Source: Flavobacteriales bacterium
GTDB lineage: Bacteria > Bacteroidota > Bacteroidia > Flavobacteriales_D > Cryomorphaceae
Reading direction: 5' to 3'
Assembly (NCBI GenBank): GCA_020200995.1
Contig: JAIVHQ010000227.1
Coordinates: 1 to 13,001, forward strand
Length of the DNA: 13,001 nucleotides
Numbering within the stretch: the first letter of the stretch is position 1; every line of letters begins with the position of its first letter. Below the pieces are notes generated by a model. That model ran no database searches. It was not told the DNA's origin and saw nothing but the letters and a program-made list of their open reading frames with translations. Position numbers and translations under genes: made by a program. This document shows, in pieces, positions 1-8,739 of this stretch.

Positions 1-2575
1 CTGCAAGCCTTTCGTCAGCAGGGCGCGCTTCGGGACTTTGACCAGGTCGTCTTGCAGAGCTTGGTTCCGACCCGAGGGCCAGGTCTTCAGCCTCCTCGAC
101 CGAAATTCCTCCTACGCCGGTAACAGCTGCAAAGGCTCTGAGCTCATTGCCCGACCCGATCGCAGCGAGTTCTTCGGGATGCTTAATAAGATAGGCTTCA
201 ACCACATTTTTATCGACCGAAAAGTCGTTCATCATGGAAGTGATGGTTTCGAACTCCGCAACTTCGGGCTTTTCAACACCCTCGGCCACCTCATCCACCT
301 TGTCGAGCTCTTTCATCATCACTGCCTGCGCTTCGGCCCTCTTCGCTGCAGTTTCCTTTTCGCGTGCTGTATTGAAGGCTCGCTCCACTGCAGTTTCGCT
401 GTCAGCTATTTCGGCATCGAGGCGATCCAAAGCCTCTTGCGCTTCCCGTGCCGATTTCCCCTTGGAGCTTTCTACCTGCTTTCGCTTTGTGCTGCGCTCA
501 GAGATCAGCTTTTCAGTCTCATTTCGCATGCTGACGGCGCGCTGCATGAATCGCTCGGCTTCTTTCCGGGCATCTTTGGCTGCGGAACTCACCTCGGCCG
601 TCATGTCGACGCGGTCAGCGACTTTATCAAAACTTTTGAGCCGCTCGTTCTCAGCCTTGAGCTCGGCCAGCACTGCATCGTATTCGCCCGACTTTATGGC
701 GGCCTCGAGGCCATCCACTTCAGCTTTGTCTTTTTCGAATCGGGCCTCCAAAACCTCTGATTTTTCGGCCAGGGTGGCTTCCAGGTCTGCAGCCGCCAAT
801 GCTTTGTCAAAGGCAATCTTGGCATCCCACCGCCCTTTTGCAGCTTTAAATGCAGCCTCGCCCCCATCTGTTTCGGCATCGTAGCCGGATGTCAGCACCT
901 CAGCGCGCTCCATCAGCTCACGGGCGTCATCAAGTGCATTTTTCGTCTCGGCAGCTGCTGCGTTTTGCTTCGCCCTGTTAGCGATGAGGGCCTTTTCAAA
1001 GCGCGCATTTCGGGCGCGGGCGTCGGCCAGTACCTTCTCGTTGGTCATGCCCGCTCCGAACCCCGCCTCATTGTAAGCCAATGAAATATCGTCACCCTCG
1101 ATTTCGGGCTCAGGCTCAGGTTCGGGTTCGGGTGCCGATGCGTCAAAATTGACTTCGAGCTCGGCGCGTTTGCGCAGCATCTCACGTGTTAGGGCTGCGA
1201 TGTCACCATCGTATTGCTGATCGAAGAGGTTATTGATAATCAGTTTTTCCACTGCCGCCGACATCACGAGTTCCATTTCCTGCAGGTAAGCTGATACCCC
1301 CTCACCCTGAGGAATATTCACCGTTCCCGAATGCACGCGATCGCTGTTTTGCGCTTCTACAAACAACTTGTAGCGGCCGCTCTTGGGAAAAGAAAGGAGG
1401 TAATCGCCCGTGTTCGGATCGGTGTACTGCGTTTCCACCTTCTTGTTGGTCGAGGCGTCAATCACTGTAATTTTAGCGGTGAGCTTGCCGGGATTTACAG
1501 CATTGGCAAAAGTTCCCTTCACCAATGTGAGTTCCACGGGAACCATATTGACGCTTACGCTGTACACGTGGAGTTCGCCCTGCTTGCTGCTGCGGCCCGA
1601 GGCAAAATTGGCAAACCTGTTAAGCGAATCGGCGATGTAAAAGATATCGTCGTCGGGGGTGTTGACGGCGAAGTCCATGTTTTTCGGACTTGCGAAGGTT
1701 CCCGAACTGCGGTCGTATGATGACTTAAAAATGTCGTACCCCCCCATGCTACTATGGCCTTTTGACGAAAAGTAAAACGTCTTGCCGTCGGGGTGCATGT
1801 AGGGGAAGTCCTCGTCGGCGGGGGTATTGATATTTCCCGAAAGGGGCTTGGGATCGCTAAATGTGCCGCCGGGGAGTACCTGTGCGCTGTAGATGTCGAG
1901 TCCGTTTGAGCCATCTTTACCATAGCTGGAAAAATAGACCGTGGTCCCGTCGCCGCGGAAATGAATCAGGGAGCGGTGGTTGTTCTTCTCATCGTACGAA
2001 GTGAGCAGCGCTTCGGGTGTCACCAGGATTTTGCCGCCGATATCGCTCAGGTCGTAAAGCCTGAAAAATTCGCGCTGATTGCTCTTTTTCTTGTCGAGCA
2101 CCGTCACATCCTTGATCTGACTGAGCAGGTTTTGGCCATTGCGTGCGGTCTCGATTACCTGTTCAATTCGGAAGTCCCGGGCCTCGCTTCGGCTGGCGTT
2201 CTCTGCGAATTTGCTGTAAGCCTCAACCGCGTCTGCAAACTGATAGTTCAAGTGATAGGCCCTGCCAAGAAAGTACTGAACCTGTGTAGGCATTCCCGAT
2301 TTTCCTGCAGCGAAACGGAGATACTTAATGGCCTCTTCTCGCTTTGACGGATCGCCATAAAGTGCTGTAGCTCCATATTTGTAGTTGTATTCCACATTCC
2401 CCGGCTCAAGGCTGAGCAGTTGAGAAAAACCGGGCATGGCCTCTGCATACTTTCCCTGCTCGAAGAGGCTGTTGGCTTCTTTGAATAAGTCCTTCTCACT
2501 GAACTGACCGTGACCGGACAGACAAAAGAAGAAGAACAACACGAGAATATATGGGCCGTATTTGGGGAGGGGCAC
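1..2575 (-). CDS. PorE-like TPR/PD40/CRD protein with long C-terminal coiled coil (3' end outside window)
   Basis: This is an open frame of 858 codons with no stop before the window edge, so the C-terminus is missing. An in-frame TAA at 2582-2584 leaves TTG (2578) or GTG (2575) as the start. I chose GTG because a signal peptide follows (Lys5, hydrophobic 9-20, likely cleavage after GHG at 23). Order of parts: TPR-like helices at about 29-130 (KEANSLFEQGKYAEAMPGF); PD40 propeller blades near 203-230, 254-283 (HPDGKTFYFSSKG) and 308-338; a carboxypeptidase-regulatory-like beta domain at about 346-420; a (Pro-Glu)5 linker at about 481-490; then an Ala/Glu/Lys/Arg-rich coiled coil at about 500-800. 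TPR-PD40-CRD is the order known for PorE of the type IX secretion system, which ends in a peptidoglycan-binding OmpA domain and is a lipoprotein. Here there is no lipobox and a coiled coil replaces OmpA as far as can be seen. Probably periplasmic; a scaffold role is inferred. Confidence 0.85.
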   Translation of the reverse strand, partial: MPLPKYGPYILVLFFFFCLSGHGQFSEKDLFKEANSLFEQGKYAEAMPGFSQLLSLEPGNVEYNYKYGATALYGDPSKREEAIKYLRFAAGKSGMPTQVQYFLGRAYHLNYQFADAVEAYSKFAENASRSEARDFRIEQVIETARNGQNLLSQIKDVTVLDKKKSNQREFFRLYDLSDIGGKILVTPEALLTSYDEKNNHRSLIHFRGDGTTVYFSSYGKDGSNGLDIYSAQVLPGGTFSDPKPLSGNINTPADEDFPYMHPDGKTFYFSSKGHSSMGGYDIFKSSYDRSSGTFASPKNMDFAVNTPDDDIFYIADSLNRFANFASGRSSKQGELHVYSVSVNMVPVELTLVKGTFANAVNPGKLTAKITVIDASTNKKVETQYTDPNTGDYLLSFPKSGRYKLFVEAQNSDRVHSGTVNIPQGEGVSAYLQEMELVMSAAVEKLIINNLFDQQYDGDIAALTREMLRKRAELEVNFDASAPEPEPEPEPEIEGDDISLAYNEAGFGAGMTNEKVLADARARNARFEKALIANRAKQNAAAAETKNALDDARELMERAEVLTSGYDAETDGGEAAFKAAKGRWDAKIAFDKALAAADLEATLAEKSEVLEARFEKDKAEVDGLEAAIKSGEYDAVLAELKAENERLKSFDKVADRVDMTAEVSSAAKDARKEAERFMQRAVSMRNETEKLISERSTKRKQVESSKGKSAREAQEALDRLDAEIADSETAVERAFNTAREKETAAKRAEAQAVMMKELDKVDEVAEGVEKPEVAEFETITSMMNDFSVDKNVVEAYLIKHPEELAAIGSGNELRAFAAVTGVGGISVEEAEDLALGSEPSSARRPGQSPEARPADERLA

Positions 2576-2656
2576 CAAAGTTTAGTTTAAGGGTATGGCA
2601 CTTACGTGCAAATACCTTATTTGTTGCGCCTAAAGAAACCAATAATTTGCGGCTTT

Positions 2657-5600
2657 TTAAAACATGAATTGATCAGCGAAAATATTATGCTTGGACTTGG
2701 ACCCCAACATGTAGGTGTAATCCTCTTCTTTTTTGCTCCCTGACTTCTTTCGCTTATCGTCTTTCAGCTCCAGCAGAATGTTGTTGAACTCCTTGTCAGA
2801 TGCATATGCCTGCATCAGGCCGCGCTTGTAAGTAAAGTAGTACCAATTGGCATCATCCACCTCAAGATATATGTGAACAATGTCGCCACTCGCCTTTTTC
2901 TCCAACACTATCTTTCCCGGCACTTGCCTGAAAAACATATTTTTTCCAATCGATGCGATACTGATGTCTCCGCGCGAAACGAAAGACTCCATGGTGGCAT
3001 CCCATTCCATTTTGATGTCGGAGATGAACAGGGTACGCTTGAGCTGTTCAGGCATCTTTTTGATTGTGCCGCTGAGGCTGAGTTCCGATATCACCTTGTC
3101 ACTTTCTTCCAGGCCGAGCAGCTCGCGAATCGCATACTCGTAATTTGACTTGGTGAAATCAACGGGTTTCAGGTCGGGCACGGCGTTGAGGTACTTCTCC
3201 ATTTTCTGTAAAGCATCTTCGCTAAAAAAGAAGTCGAGCGCCATTGAAGTGTTCATTTCGATCTTTTCATCAACAGGGTCGTAATTGATCTTTCCGTAAG
3301 TATCAAAGCCAAACTGCCCGAGCTTTTCGCCAAAATCAAACTTGCCTTGGGCCTCAAGGGCGCAGCTACCCTTGTGGAGTGATACAAAATTTCCCGGAAG
3401 GCTCTTTTGCTTTAGCTTGTCTTCCGATCCCACTTCATAGGCCTGTGCATTCTTATTGAAATATAGAAATCCGCGTGCACTCGCCACTGAATTATCATCG
3501 GGAAACCGCTGCGCGGAAAGAAAGGCTCCGTAAACCTCATAGGGATCGCGTGTGAGGGCTATTCCCACCTCTACATCATTGCCGCGGTCATCAAACAGCG
3601 CGGTATCCACAGGAATCATCACCTGTTCGGGATCTACCAGAGAGCTGAATTTCATCCAGTTTCGATCGAGCCTTTCGCAATCGTGAACGATGCGGGTACT
3701 TCCGTCGAAAGTGAGGAACTTTTCATTGGCCTGTAGGAGTACCTGACCTTGGAATTCGAAGTGAGGACTGAGGAAAAACGCCGCATCAGTTCCAATGCGT
3801 CCGGAGGCCACGGTTTGCAAACTCGAATCGACCGTCACACTTGTAAGGGCGATTTTGTGAAGCTGTTTGTTCTCGTCTGTGTAGTAATAATCACCTGAGG
3901 CTACATAATCAAAGCGCGACATAATGGTGGTTCCCGCATTCTCAATGGTATGGTACTGGGTCACGTAGTTCGCAAGTATACTCGAATTGGTGAGGGGGTC
4001 CATTTTTGCCTTTCGGCGAATATAAACACGACCGCTGTCGGGAGTGATTTTAGCATCAGCCACGCGAATCCACGGAATTTGGTCAGCCGTAATGGTATAA
4101 GTGTCGAGATCGTACACCGCCTTTGGCGACATAAAGTTGAGTGAATCCTGGTTTTTATTGGTACTGAAGAAGTTTGATCGGCTCATATCGAGCTCTGTAT
4201 CAATGACAAAATCGGTCATCATCTCGCGCGATGTTTCGAGCGAGATGTCGTTCTTGTCCATGTACCACTTGAACTCGTCCATAAAGCAGATGTACTCGTT
4301 CACAGGAAACTCGACCATGGTTTCGTCGCCATTGGATTTAAACTCACCGAGGCGGTTCTCAAAATCGATGTGAGCATTCACATTGTCGGTGCTGAAGGCC
4401 AGATTGGCCTCGCGCAAGGCCAGCAATCGAAAGGCAGCCGTATCGGAGTCGAAAGACTCCAGGCTGTAAGTGATCAGGTCAGATTCGAGCTCAGCTCCTG
4501 CAAATTCCATGATTCCGAGCCCTGTGAGACCTCCTTTGGTTAGTTCAAGGGCGCCTTCCTTCAGCTCTGCCTGTCCGTCGTACATATTGATATACTCCTT
4601 AATCACTGCGGCACGCAGCATTTCGGCCACGGGCAGGAAGGTGAGGTCTACCTCGGATGCATTGGCCTCGGGCACCTGGGGCGCTGCCGCACGGGCCTCA
4701 TTTACAAAACTGTCAGTCACCCCTCGGGTACTGTCGGGGAAGAAGGTAAACTCATTAGACCGGGATGTTGCCGTGAGGAAAGCGAGCTCACCGTCGCCCT
4801 GAAGACCGCTGTAGCTCAACTTTATGTCGCGCTTAAAGACCGCCTTGTCCCCGTAGAGGGGCATCCCCTCTGCGGATGTGGAACGCACAAACCCGAGCGA
4901 GTAGTCGTCCTGAACACCGATGGTTTCAGCCAGCTCAGGAAAGATACCTCCCGAAACGAATTTACCCTCCAGGGCGATCTGCTCGGTGGCAAAATTATCC
5001 AGGCTGTCCAGCACAAAAGGCTCGAGTTCAAAGTAAACCTTCTCCCGCTCGTAGACGCCCTGCTGAATAGAATTGTTGTCGTAAAACACGAATGAGGGGC
5101 GGTCGCAGGTGAATATCGGGTATTCGGTAAACTCATCCTGAATGCCCGATTTGTTAAACGGGTTGTCGATTTCCAGGGTACCCCCCACCCCTTCGATGAC
5201 GTTCTTCACCCTCCTGAGGGAATTGTACTTTGGTCGCAAGTCTTCCACGTAAAGCCTGCAGGAATCTACTGCAATCAGATCGACCAAAAACTTATCGTAG
5301 TTGAAAAAGTATTCCTGACCGTAAAATTCAAATCGACCCGACTTGATCACACCACCAAGGCTAAAGTCCCTGTTTTTACGAACGTTCACCTCGCCTCCCG
5401 CCGGGTAGATCACCACATTTTGAGAATCTGACAGCAGGATTTGCTGCACTCCCCTCAGCTTGAGATCGAGATTCACGAGGTTGAGTTCGGCATTCTTACC
5501 ATCCTTTACGTCAGAATTAAAGAGCAGCACATCGTAGTCGATTTTTTGCGCTGCTGCAGAAATATAATCGTAGAGCTTGGGCCGTATCTCCACCAGTCCG

Positions 5601-7105
5601 TTCGGAATATCGTAGCTGATAAAACCCTTATTGGTCAGGTCGACCAGCACGTGGGTGTAGCGATCGAGCGAAGAGCCCATGTGGCGTGCAAGCTCAGCGG
5701 CGTCCACGACATCTGAATTTACCCTGCGCGCATATTGCCTGATTCCGTAGAGCGGGTGGATGCGGTCAATGCCTTGCAGATCGCGGTACCGGCTCTCCTT
5801 AAAGTAATTGCTGCTTTCGAAAGCCGCACGCGTCTCGGTGCTCCCGAATAGGTTTCCCATGCGGATCACAGGGTCGTCAATATTCCAGTAAAGGGCTTCG
5901 AAGTACAGATCGAGCTTATGGTACGAATCGTAATAAGGTGAACGCGACAGTCCTTCATCCTTTTTGATCAGACTCAGCAGACGGTTGTCATCGTTGTAAC
6001 GCAATTGCAGCGAGGGGTGCACTATTGAATCATTGTTTAACAGGATGACTGCGCGGGCATCGCTCGAAGAAATTCGGTCTTCATTTATGGTGTAAAACTG
6101 GGCGTAAGTGATCAATTGCGGAAATCCTTCCCGCAAAAAAGTCAGGGTGGCAGGTTCGTCTCTGCCACCGGAGCCTTTGAGGTCGGGGCCCTCCATGCGA
6201 AAACCACCATTGTAGTTGACGCCTTTCACCACATCCTTGATTGACAGTCTCTTGTCGTAAGACGAAAAGCGAGGATAACTCGCTTTGTCGGGGGTAACAT
6301 TCGCCAGCAGCTTCTCTTCCAGGGTTCCAATAAGCGGTCTTGGAAAAAAATTATTGAAAAACTGCACGTTCTCAATGGTGAAAAAAGAGCTGCGCATACT
6401 CAGCTCGTAGGGCTCAGTAATGACTGCGTACACCTCATTGGGGTCGAGTTCGGAACGCTCCCAGGTGATTTTTCCTTCCCTTCCGCTGAATTTGTCTGTG
6501 GCCGGAAAATAGGTTCCCCTCGTGGCGTAAATCACAGCGCTGTCGCCCTTGGCAAGGCAAATCAGGTTGAGCTCGGGAAATACAACGGTGTAGTCATTGC
6601 CGTCAAAGGCAAATTGCCAACCTGCATTGTTGGATTTCCAGGTAGAAGATGACGTGGAGTAAAAGGTGTTGTCTTTGAACAGAAGATCGGTCATGGTGAG
6701 GTAATCCTCCATACCCTTCTTGCTTTTACCGGAAAGGTACTCCAGGGTATTGAGCCAGGTGTCGAAGCCCTCTCCTTCCTGAGGCGAACCCGGGAAAGCC
6801 ATGAGGCTCGTGAGGTAATATTCTATAAACGGGAATGGACGAAACCTTTTCTTTTGAAGCAAGTCGGCGATGTCGTAAATCCGCTCCTGCTCGGCTTCGG
6901 AATAAGTGTTGCCCATGGTCCAAAACGGGGTAAATCGATCGTCAAAAAGTGCTTTCGCATCTTTCTTGTCAACATCGCTGAATACCTTGTAGAGTTCATC
7001 GCAAAAGGCTTCGGGCTCGCGGGTAAATCCTTTAAACACTTGAGAAAAGGCTGTGCCCGAAAAGGTGAGAAAAAGCGTAAAGATTATAACCTTGCGTAGG
7101 ATCAT
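2657..7105 (-). CDS. Giant exported beta-rich protein of unknown function, conserved in Bacteroidetes
   Basis: The product has 1482 residues. A signal peptide is clear (RK at 4-5, hydrophobic 6-18, likely cleavage after AFS at 21), and no later membrane segment is visible, so the protein should be periplasmic or surface-exposed. I see no T9SS-type C-terminal sorting domain; the end is Lys-rich (KSGSKKEEDY) followed by a short aromatic tail (FADQFMF). Most of the length alternates short beta strands and Asp/Asn turns, as in layered beta-solenoid or OstA-like proteins, for example SGRFEFYGQEYFFNYDKF (about 590) and ITPDSGRVYIRRKAK. Residues about 465-522 instead read as a helix-turn-helix plus wing (AAELARHMGSSLDRYTHVL, then GFISYD and LVEIRPKLYDYI). 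It resembles a long Bacteroidetes protein family I know only as uncharacterised. The ATG overlaps the prmA stop (ATGA), so it is probably co-translated. A bridge-like lipid-transport or scaffold role is only a guess. Confidence 0.9.
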   Translation of the reverse strand: MILRKVIIFTLFLTFSGTAFSQVFKGFTREPEAFCDELYKVFSDVDKKDAKALFDDRFTPFWTMGNTYSEAEQERIYDIADLLQKKRFRPFPFIEYYLTSLMAFPGSPQEGEGFDTWLNTLEYLSGKSKKGMEDYLTMTDLLFKDNTFYSTSSSTWKSNNAGWQFAFDGNDYTVVFPELNLICLAKGDSAVIYATRGTYFPATDKFSGREGKITWERSELDPNEVYAVITEPYELSMRSSFFTIENVQFFNNFFPRPLIGTLEEKLLANVTPDKASYPRFSSYDKRLSIKDVVKGVNYNGGFRMEGPDLKGSGGRDEPATLTFLREGFPQLITYAQFYTINEDRISSSDARAVILLNNDSIVHPSLQLRYNDDNRLLSLIKKDEGLSRSPYYDSYHKLDLYFEALYWNIDDPVIRMGNLFGSTETRAAFESSNYFKESRYRDLQGIDRIHPLYGIRQYARRVNSDVVDAAELARHMGSSLDRYTHVLVDLTNKGFISYDIPNGLVEIRPKLYDYISAAAQKIDYDVLLFNSDVKDGKNAELNLVNLDLKLRGVQQILLSDSQNVVIYPAGGEVNVRKNRDFSLGGVIKSGRFEFYGQEYFFNYDKFLVDLIAVDSCRLYVEDLRPKYNSLRRVKNVIEGVGGTLEIDNPFNKSGIQDEFTEYPIFTCDRPSFVFYDNNSIQQGVYEREKVYFELEPFVLDSLDNFATEQIALEGKFVSGGIFPELAETIGVQDDYSLGFVRSTSAEGMPLYGDKAVFKRDIKLSYSGLQGDGELAFLTATSRSNEFTFFPDSTRGVTDSFVNEARAAAPQVPEANASEVDLTFLPVAEMLRAAVIKEYINMYDGQAELKEGALELTKGGLTGLGIMEFAGAELESDLITYSLESFDSDTAAFRLLALREANLAFSTDNVNAHIDFENRLGEFKSNGDETMVEFPVNEYICFMDEFKWYMDKNDISLETSREMMTDFVIDTELDMSRSNFFSTNKNQDSLNFMSPKAVYDLDTYTITADQIPWIRVADAKITPDSGRVYIRRKAKMDPLTNSSILANYVTQYHTIENAGTTIMSRFDYVASGDYYYTDENKQLHKIALTSVTVDSSLQTVASGRIGTDAAFFLSPHFEFQGQVLLQANEKFLTFDGSTRIVHDCERLDRNWMKFSSLVDPEQVMIPVDTALFDDRGNDVEVGIALTRDPYEVYGAFLSAQRFPDDNSVASARGFLYFNKNAQAYEVGSEDKLKQKSLPGNFVSLHKGSCALEAQGKFDFGEKLGQFGFDTYGKINYDPVDEKIEMNTSMALDFFFSEDALQKMEKYLNAVPDLKPVDFTKSNYEYAIRELLGLEESDKVISELSLSGTIKKMPEQLKRTLFISDIKMEWDATMESFVSRGDISIASIGKNMFFRQVPGKIVLEKKASGDIVHIYLEVDDANWYYFTYKRGLMQAYASDKEFNNILLELKDDKRKKSGSKKEEDYTYMLGSKSKHNIFADQFMF
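7102..7105 (-). promoter_or_regulatory. ATGA stop/start overlap between prmA and the giant exported gene
   Basis: On the minus strand the four bases read ATGA. The TGA stop of prmA (after KKA) shares two bases with the ATG of the 1482-residue gene. No purine-rich ribosome binding site is evident just upstream, so re-initiation by ribosomes finishing prmA is the likely mode of translation. This fixes the start of the downstream gene, whose signal peptide begins exactly here. Confidence 0.8.
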
Positions 7106-7938
7106 GCCTTTTTATTGAGTTTCAACGAAGCCCAACCGTCTTCATTGCGCATCGCTTCAAATTTCAGACCGCAATCGCCGGCGGCTTCGGTGAGTTCATC
7201 CGCGTCGGAGTCAAAAAAACCGCTCAACAGCAGCGCACCTCCCTGGGCCAATGCCTTGGCATAGGTGCCCATATCGGCGCGAAGAACATTCTTGTTGATA
7301 TTGGCTAAGATAATATCGAAGGTGTCGTTACCGCAGGTGTCGGCACCCCCCTTTTCAACAGTGATTTGTACATTGTTGAGGGCGGCATTCTCGCGGGTAT
7401 TTTCTACCGCGATGTCTTCAATGTCAACCGCTTTGGCAAAATCAGCTCCGCGCAGCATCGCAGCTGCAGCCAGCACACCGGTGCCGCAGCCCATGTCGAG
7501 CACGCGCTTTCCCGTCAGATTTATTTCCGAAAGGAAATCCAGCATAAGTCGTGTGGTGGCGTGGTGGCCCGTACCGAACGACATCTTCGGGCTGATCACC
7601 ACTTCGGTTTCAAATCCCGATTCTTCGGGGTGAAAGGGCGCCCTTACAATCACCGCGCTGCCCACCCGAACGGGCGGGTAATCGGCTTCCCAGACGGCGT
7701 TCCAGTTTTGGCCCGGAATCACTTTTCGGCTGTAGCGGATCTCTCCTACCGTCGAAAGGCTTTCGATGCATAATTTTACAGCCTGCTCATCGTCGTCGGC
7801 TTCAGAGATGTAGGCCTCGAGGGAGGCTCCGCTTTCCGCAAAACTCTCGAACCCGATGTCGGCGAGCTCGCCCGTGAGGATTTCTCCCGTAGGCTGTTGT
7901 GGCTCACAAAGGAAGGAATAGCAAACGTAGTTTTTCAA
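7102..7938 (-). CDS. prmA: Ribosomal protein L11 methyltransferase PrmA
   Basis: PrmA is a cytoplasmic SAM-dependent enzyme that methylates lysines and the N-terminus of ribosomal protein L11. The 278-residue product has the family layout: an N-terminal L11-recognition domain (about 1-70), a linker, and a Rossmann methyltransferase domain. Visible signatures are SFGTGHHATTRLML (120-133), the SAM motif I VLDMGCGTGVLAAAA (146-160), the acidic loop VDIEDIAVEN (171-180) and ILANINKNVL (210-219), the NxN-type active-site loop. The start is a TTG (7936-7938) overlapping the tpiA stop as TTGA; the next in-frame Met is residue 119, far inside the protein, while a TTG start gives the expected N-terminus (MKNYVCYSF). 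It is the middle gene of a tpiA-prmA-giant exported protein chain. Length and motifs are normal, so function is secure. Confidence 0.97.
   Translation of the reverse strand: MKNYVCYSFLCEPQQPTGEILTGELADIGFESFAESGASLEAYISEADDDEQAVKLCIESLSTVGEIRYSRKVIPGQNWNAVWEADYPPVRVGSAVIVRAPFHPEESGFETEVVISPKMSFGTGHHATTRLMLDFLSEINLTGKRVLDMGCGTGVLAAAAMLRGADFAKAVDIEDIAVENTRENAALNNVQITVEKGGADTCGNDTFDIILANINKNVLRADMGTYAKALAQGGALLLSGFFDSDADELTEAAGDCGLKFEAMRNEDGWASLKLNKKA
7935..7938 (-). promoter_or_regulatory. TTGA stop/start overlap, TTG start of prmA
   Basis: The minus strand reads GGATTTTGAAAAAC: tpiA ends GGA TTT TGA and prmA begins TTG AAA AAC two bases before that stop is complete. No ATG or GTG in this frame would keep the conserved PrmA N-terminus, and there is no visible Shine-Dalgarno sequence. 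The rare start together with the overlap suggests low, coupled translation of prmA dependent on tpiA. Confidence 0.75.
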
Positions 7939-8696
7939 AATCCGGCGCCGATAATAGCGGTGAAGTCTTCAGCCTTAAGGGCAGCGCCGCCAATAAGCCC
8001 GCCATCTACGTCAGGCTTGCCAAAAATCTCGGCAGCATTGCCGGGCTTGCAGCTTCCGCCGTAGAGGATGCGTACCTTTTCGGCAAATTCGGCTCCAAAG
8101 AGTTCTTTCACATTGGCCCGGATATCGGCGTGCATTTCCTGCGCCTGCTCAGCGCTCGCCGTTTTTCCCGTACCGATGGCCCAAACGGGCTCGTATGCGA
8201 TAATAAGAGCGGACAACTCCTCTGCTGAAAAACCGCTGAGTGCGGTTGACACCTGCTTGCGCACCACTTCAAAATGACGGTCCGATTCGCGCTCTTCAAG
8301 CGACTCCCCGCAGCAATACACCGGGGTAAGTTCGGCCTTGACGCATGCTTGAATTTTCTTCCCGATCAGCTCATCATTTTCGCCGTGATATTGGCGGCGC
8401 TCGCTATGTCCCACAATCGCGTAACGCACCCCGGCCGATTTCAAAATCGCGGCAGATACCTCGCCCGTGAATGCCCCTTCTTCCTCTTCGCGGTGGCTCA
8501 CGTCCTGGGCACCTACTTCGATTTTACGGGTGCTCGTCTTCGCAAAACCCGTGAGGTAAAGCGCGGGCGGGGCTATCATAACGTCCACTTCCGCAGGCAT
8601 GGCCGCCGATGCCTCGTTTAGTTTTTCAAACAAGTCCATCGCCTCGCGGTAATTCTTGTTCATCTTCCAATTGCCTGCTACAAGTCGTCTTCGCAT
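7935..8696 (-). CDS. tpiA: Triose-phosphate isomerase
   Basis: TpiA interconverts dihydroxyacetone phosphate and glyceraldehyde 3-phosphate in glycolysis and gluconeogenesis; it is a cytoplasmic (beta/alpha)8 barrel. The 253-residue length is typical. All catalytic parts are present: Asn9 and Lys11 in GNWKMN, the electrophile His97 in IVGHSERR, the base Glu169 in AYEPVWAIGTG with the phosphate-gripping loop 6 right after it, and the later phosphate-binding segments YGGSCKPGN (about 212) and GGLIGGAALK. The ATG at 8696 gives the standard N-terminus (MRRRLVAGNWKMN). It heads the leftward gene chain and overlaps prmA by four bases. An exact TAnnTTTG box lies 36 bases upstream. Nothing is unusual except CCGES in place of the usual CIGE-type sequence. 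Confidence 0.98.
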   Translation of the reverse strand: MRRRLVAGNWKMNKNYREAMDLFEKLNEASAAMPAEVDVMIAPPALYLTGFAKTSTRKIEVGAQDVSHREEEEGAFTGEVSAAILKSAGVRYAIVGHSERRQYHGENDELIGKKIQACVKAELTPVYCCGESLEERESDRHFEVVRKQVSTALSGFSAEELSALIIAYEPVWAIGTGKTASAEQAQEMHADIRANVKELFGAEFAEKVRILYGGSCKPGNAAEIFGKPDVDGGLIGGAALKAEDFTAIIGAGF

Positions 8697-8731
8697 TTTA
8701 GGATATTTTCAAGGGTTGAATTAAAGAAGCC

Positions 8732-8739
8732 CAAACTTA
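8732..8739 (-). promoter_or_regulatory. Putative Bacteroidetes -7 box for tpiA
   Basis: The minus strand reads TAAGTTTG, an exact match to the TAnnTTTG -7 consensus of the Bacteroidetes housekeeping sigma factor. Transcription would start near 8725, leaving a leader of about 30 bases before the tpiA ATG. A TTG-type -33 element at the usual 19-21 base distance is not evident (the nearest is 28 bases upstream), so the call rests on the -7 box and its position. Confidence 0.5.

Noticed and set aside
38..884. Long plus-strand open frames (240 and 216 codons)
   Set aside because: They lie antisense to the Ala/Glu-rich coiled coil. Their Ser/Ala/Arg/Leu-rich translation is the expected mirror of that codon bias, and the minus-strand frame has real domains.
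2576..2656. A promoter or terminator between the giant gene and the PorE-like gene
   Set aside because: There is a TATTTG on the minus strand but no TAnnTTTG box and no hairpin plus T-run, so neither was called.
7265..8621. Several plus-strand open frames across tpiA and prmA
   Set aside because: They are shadows of two securely identified minus-strand genes.
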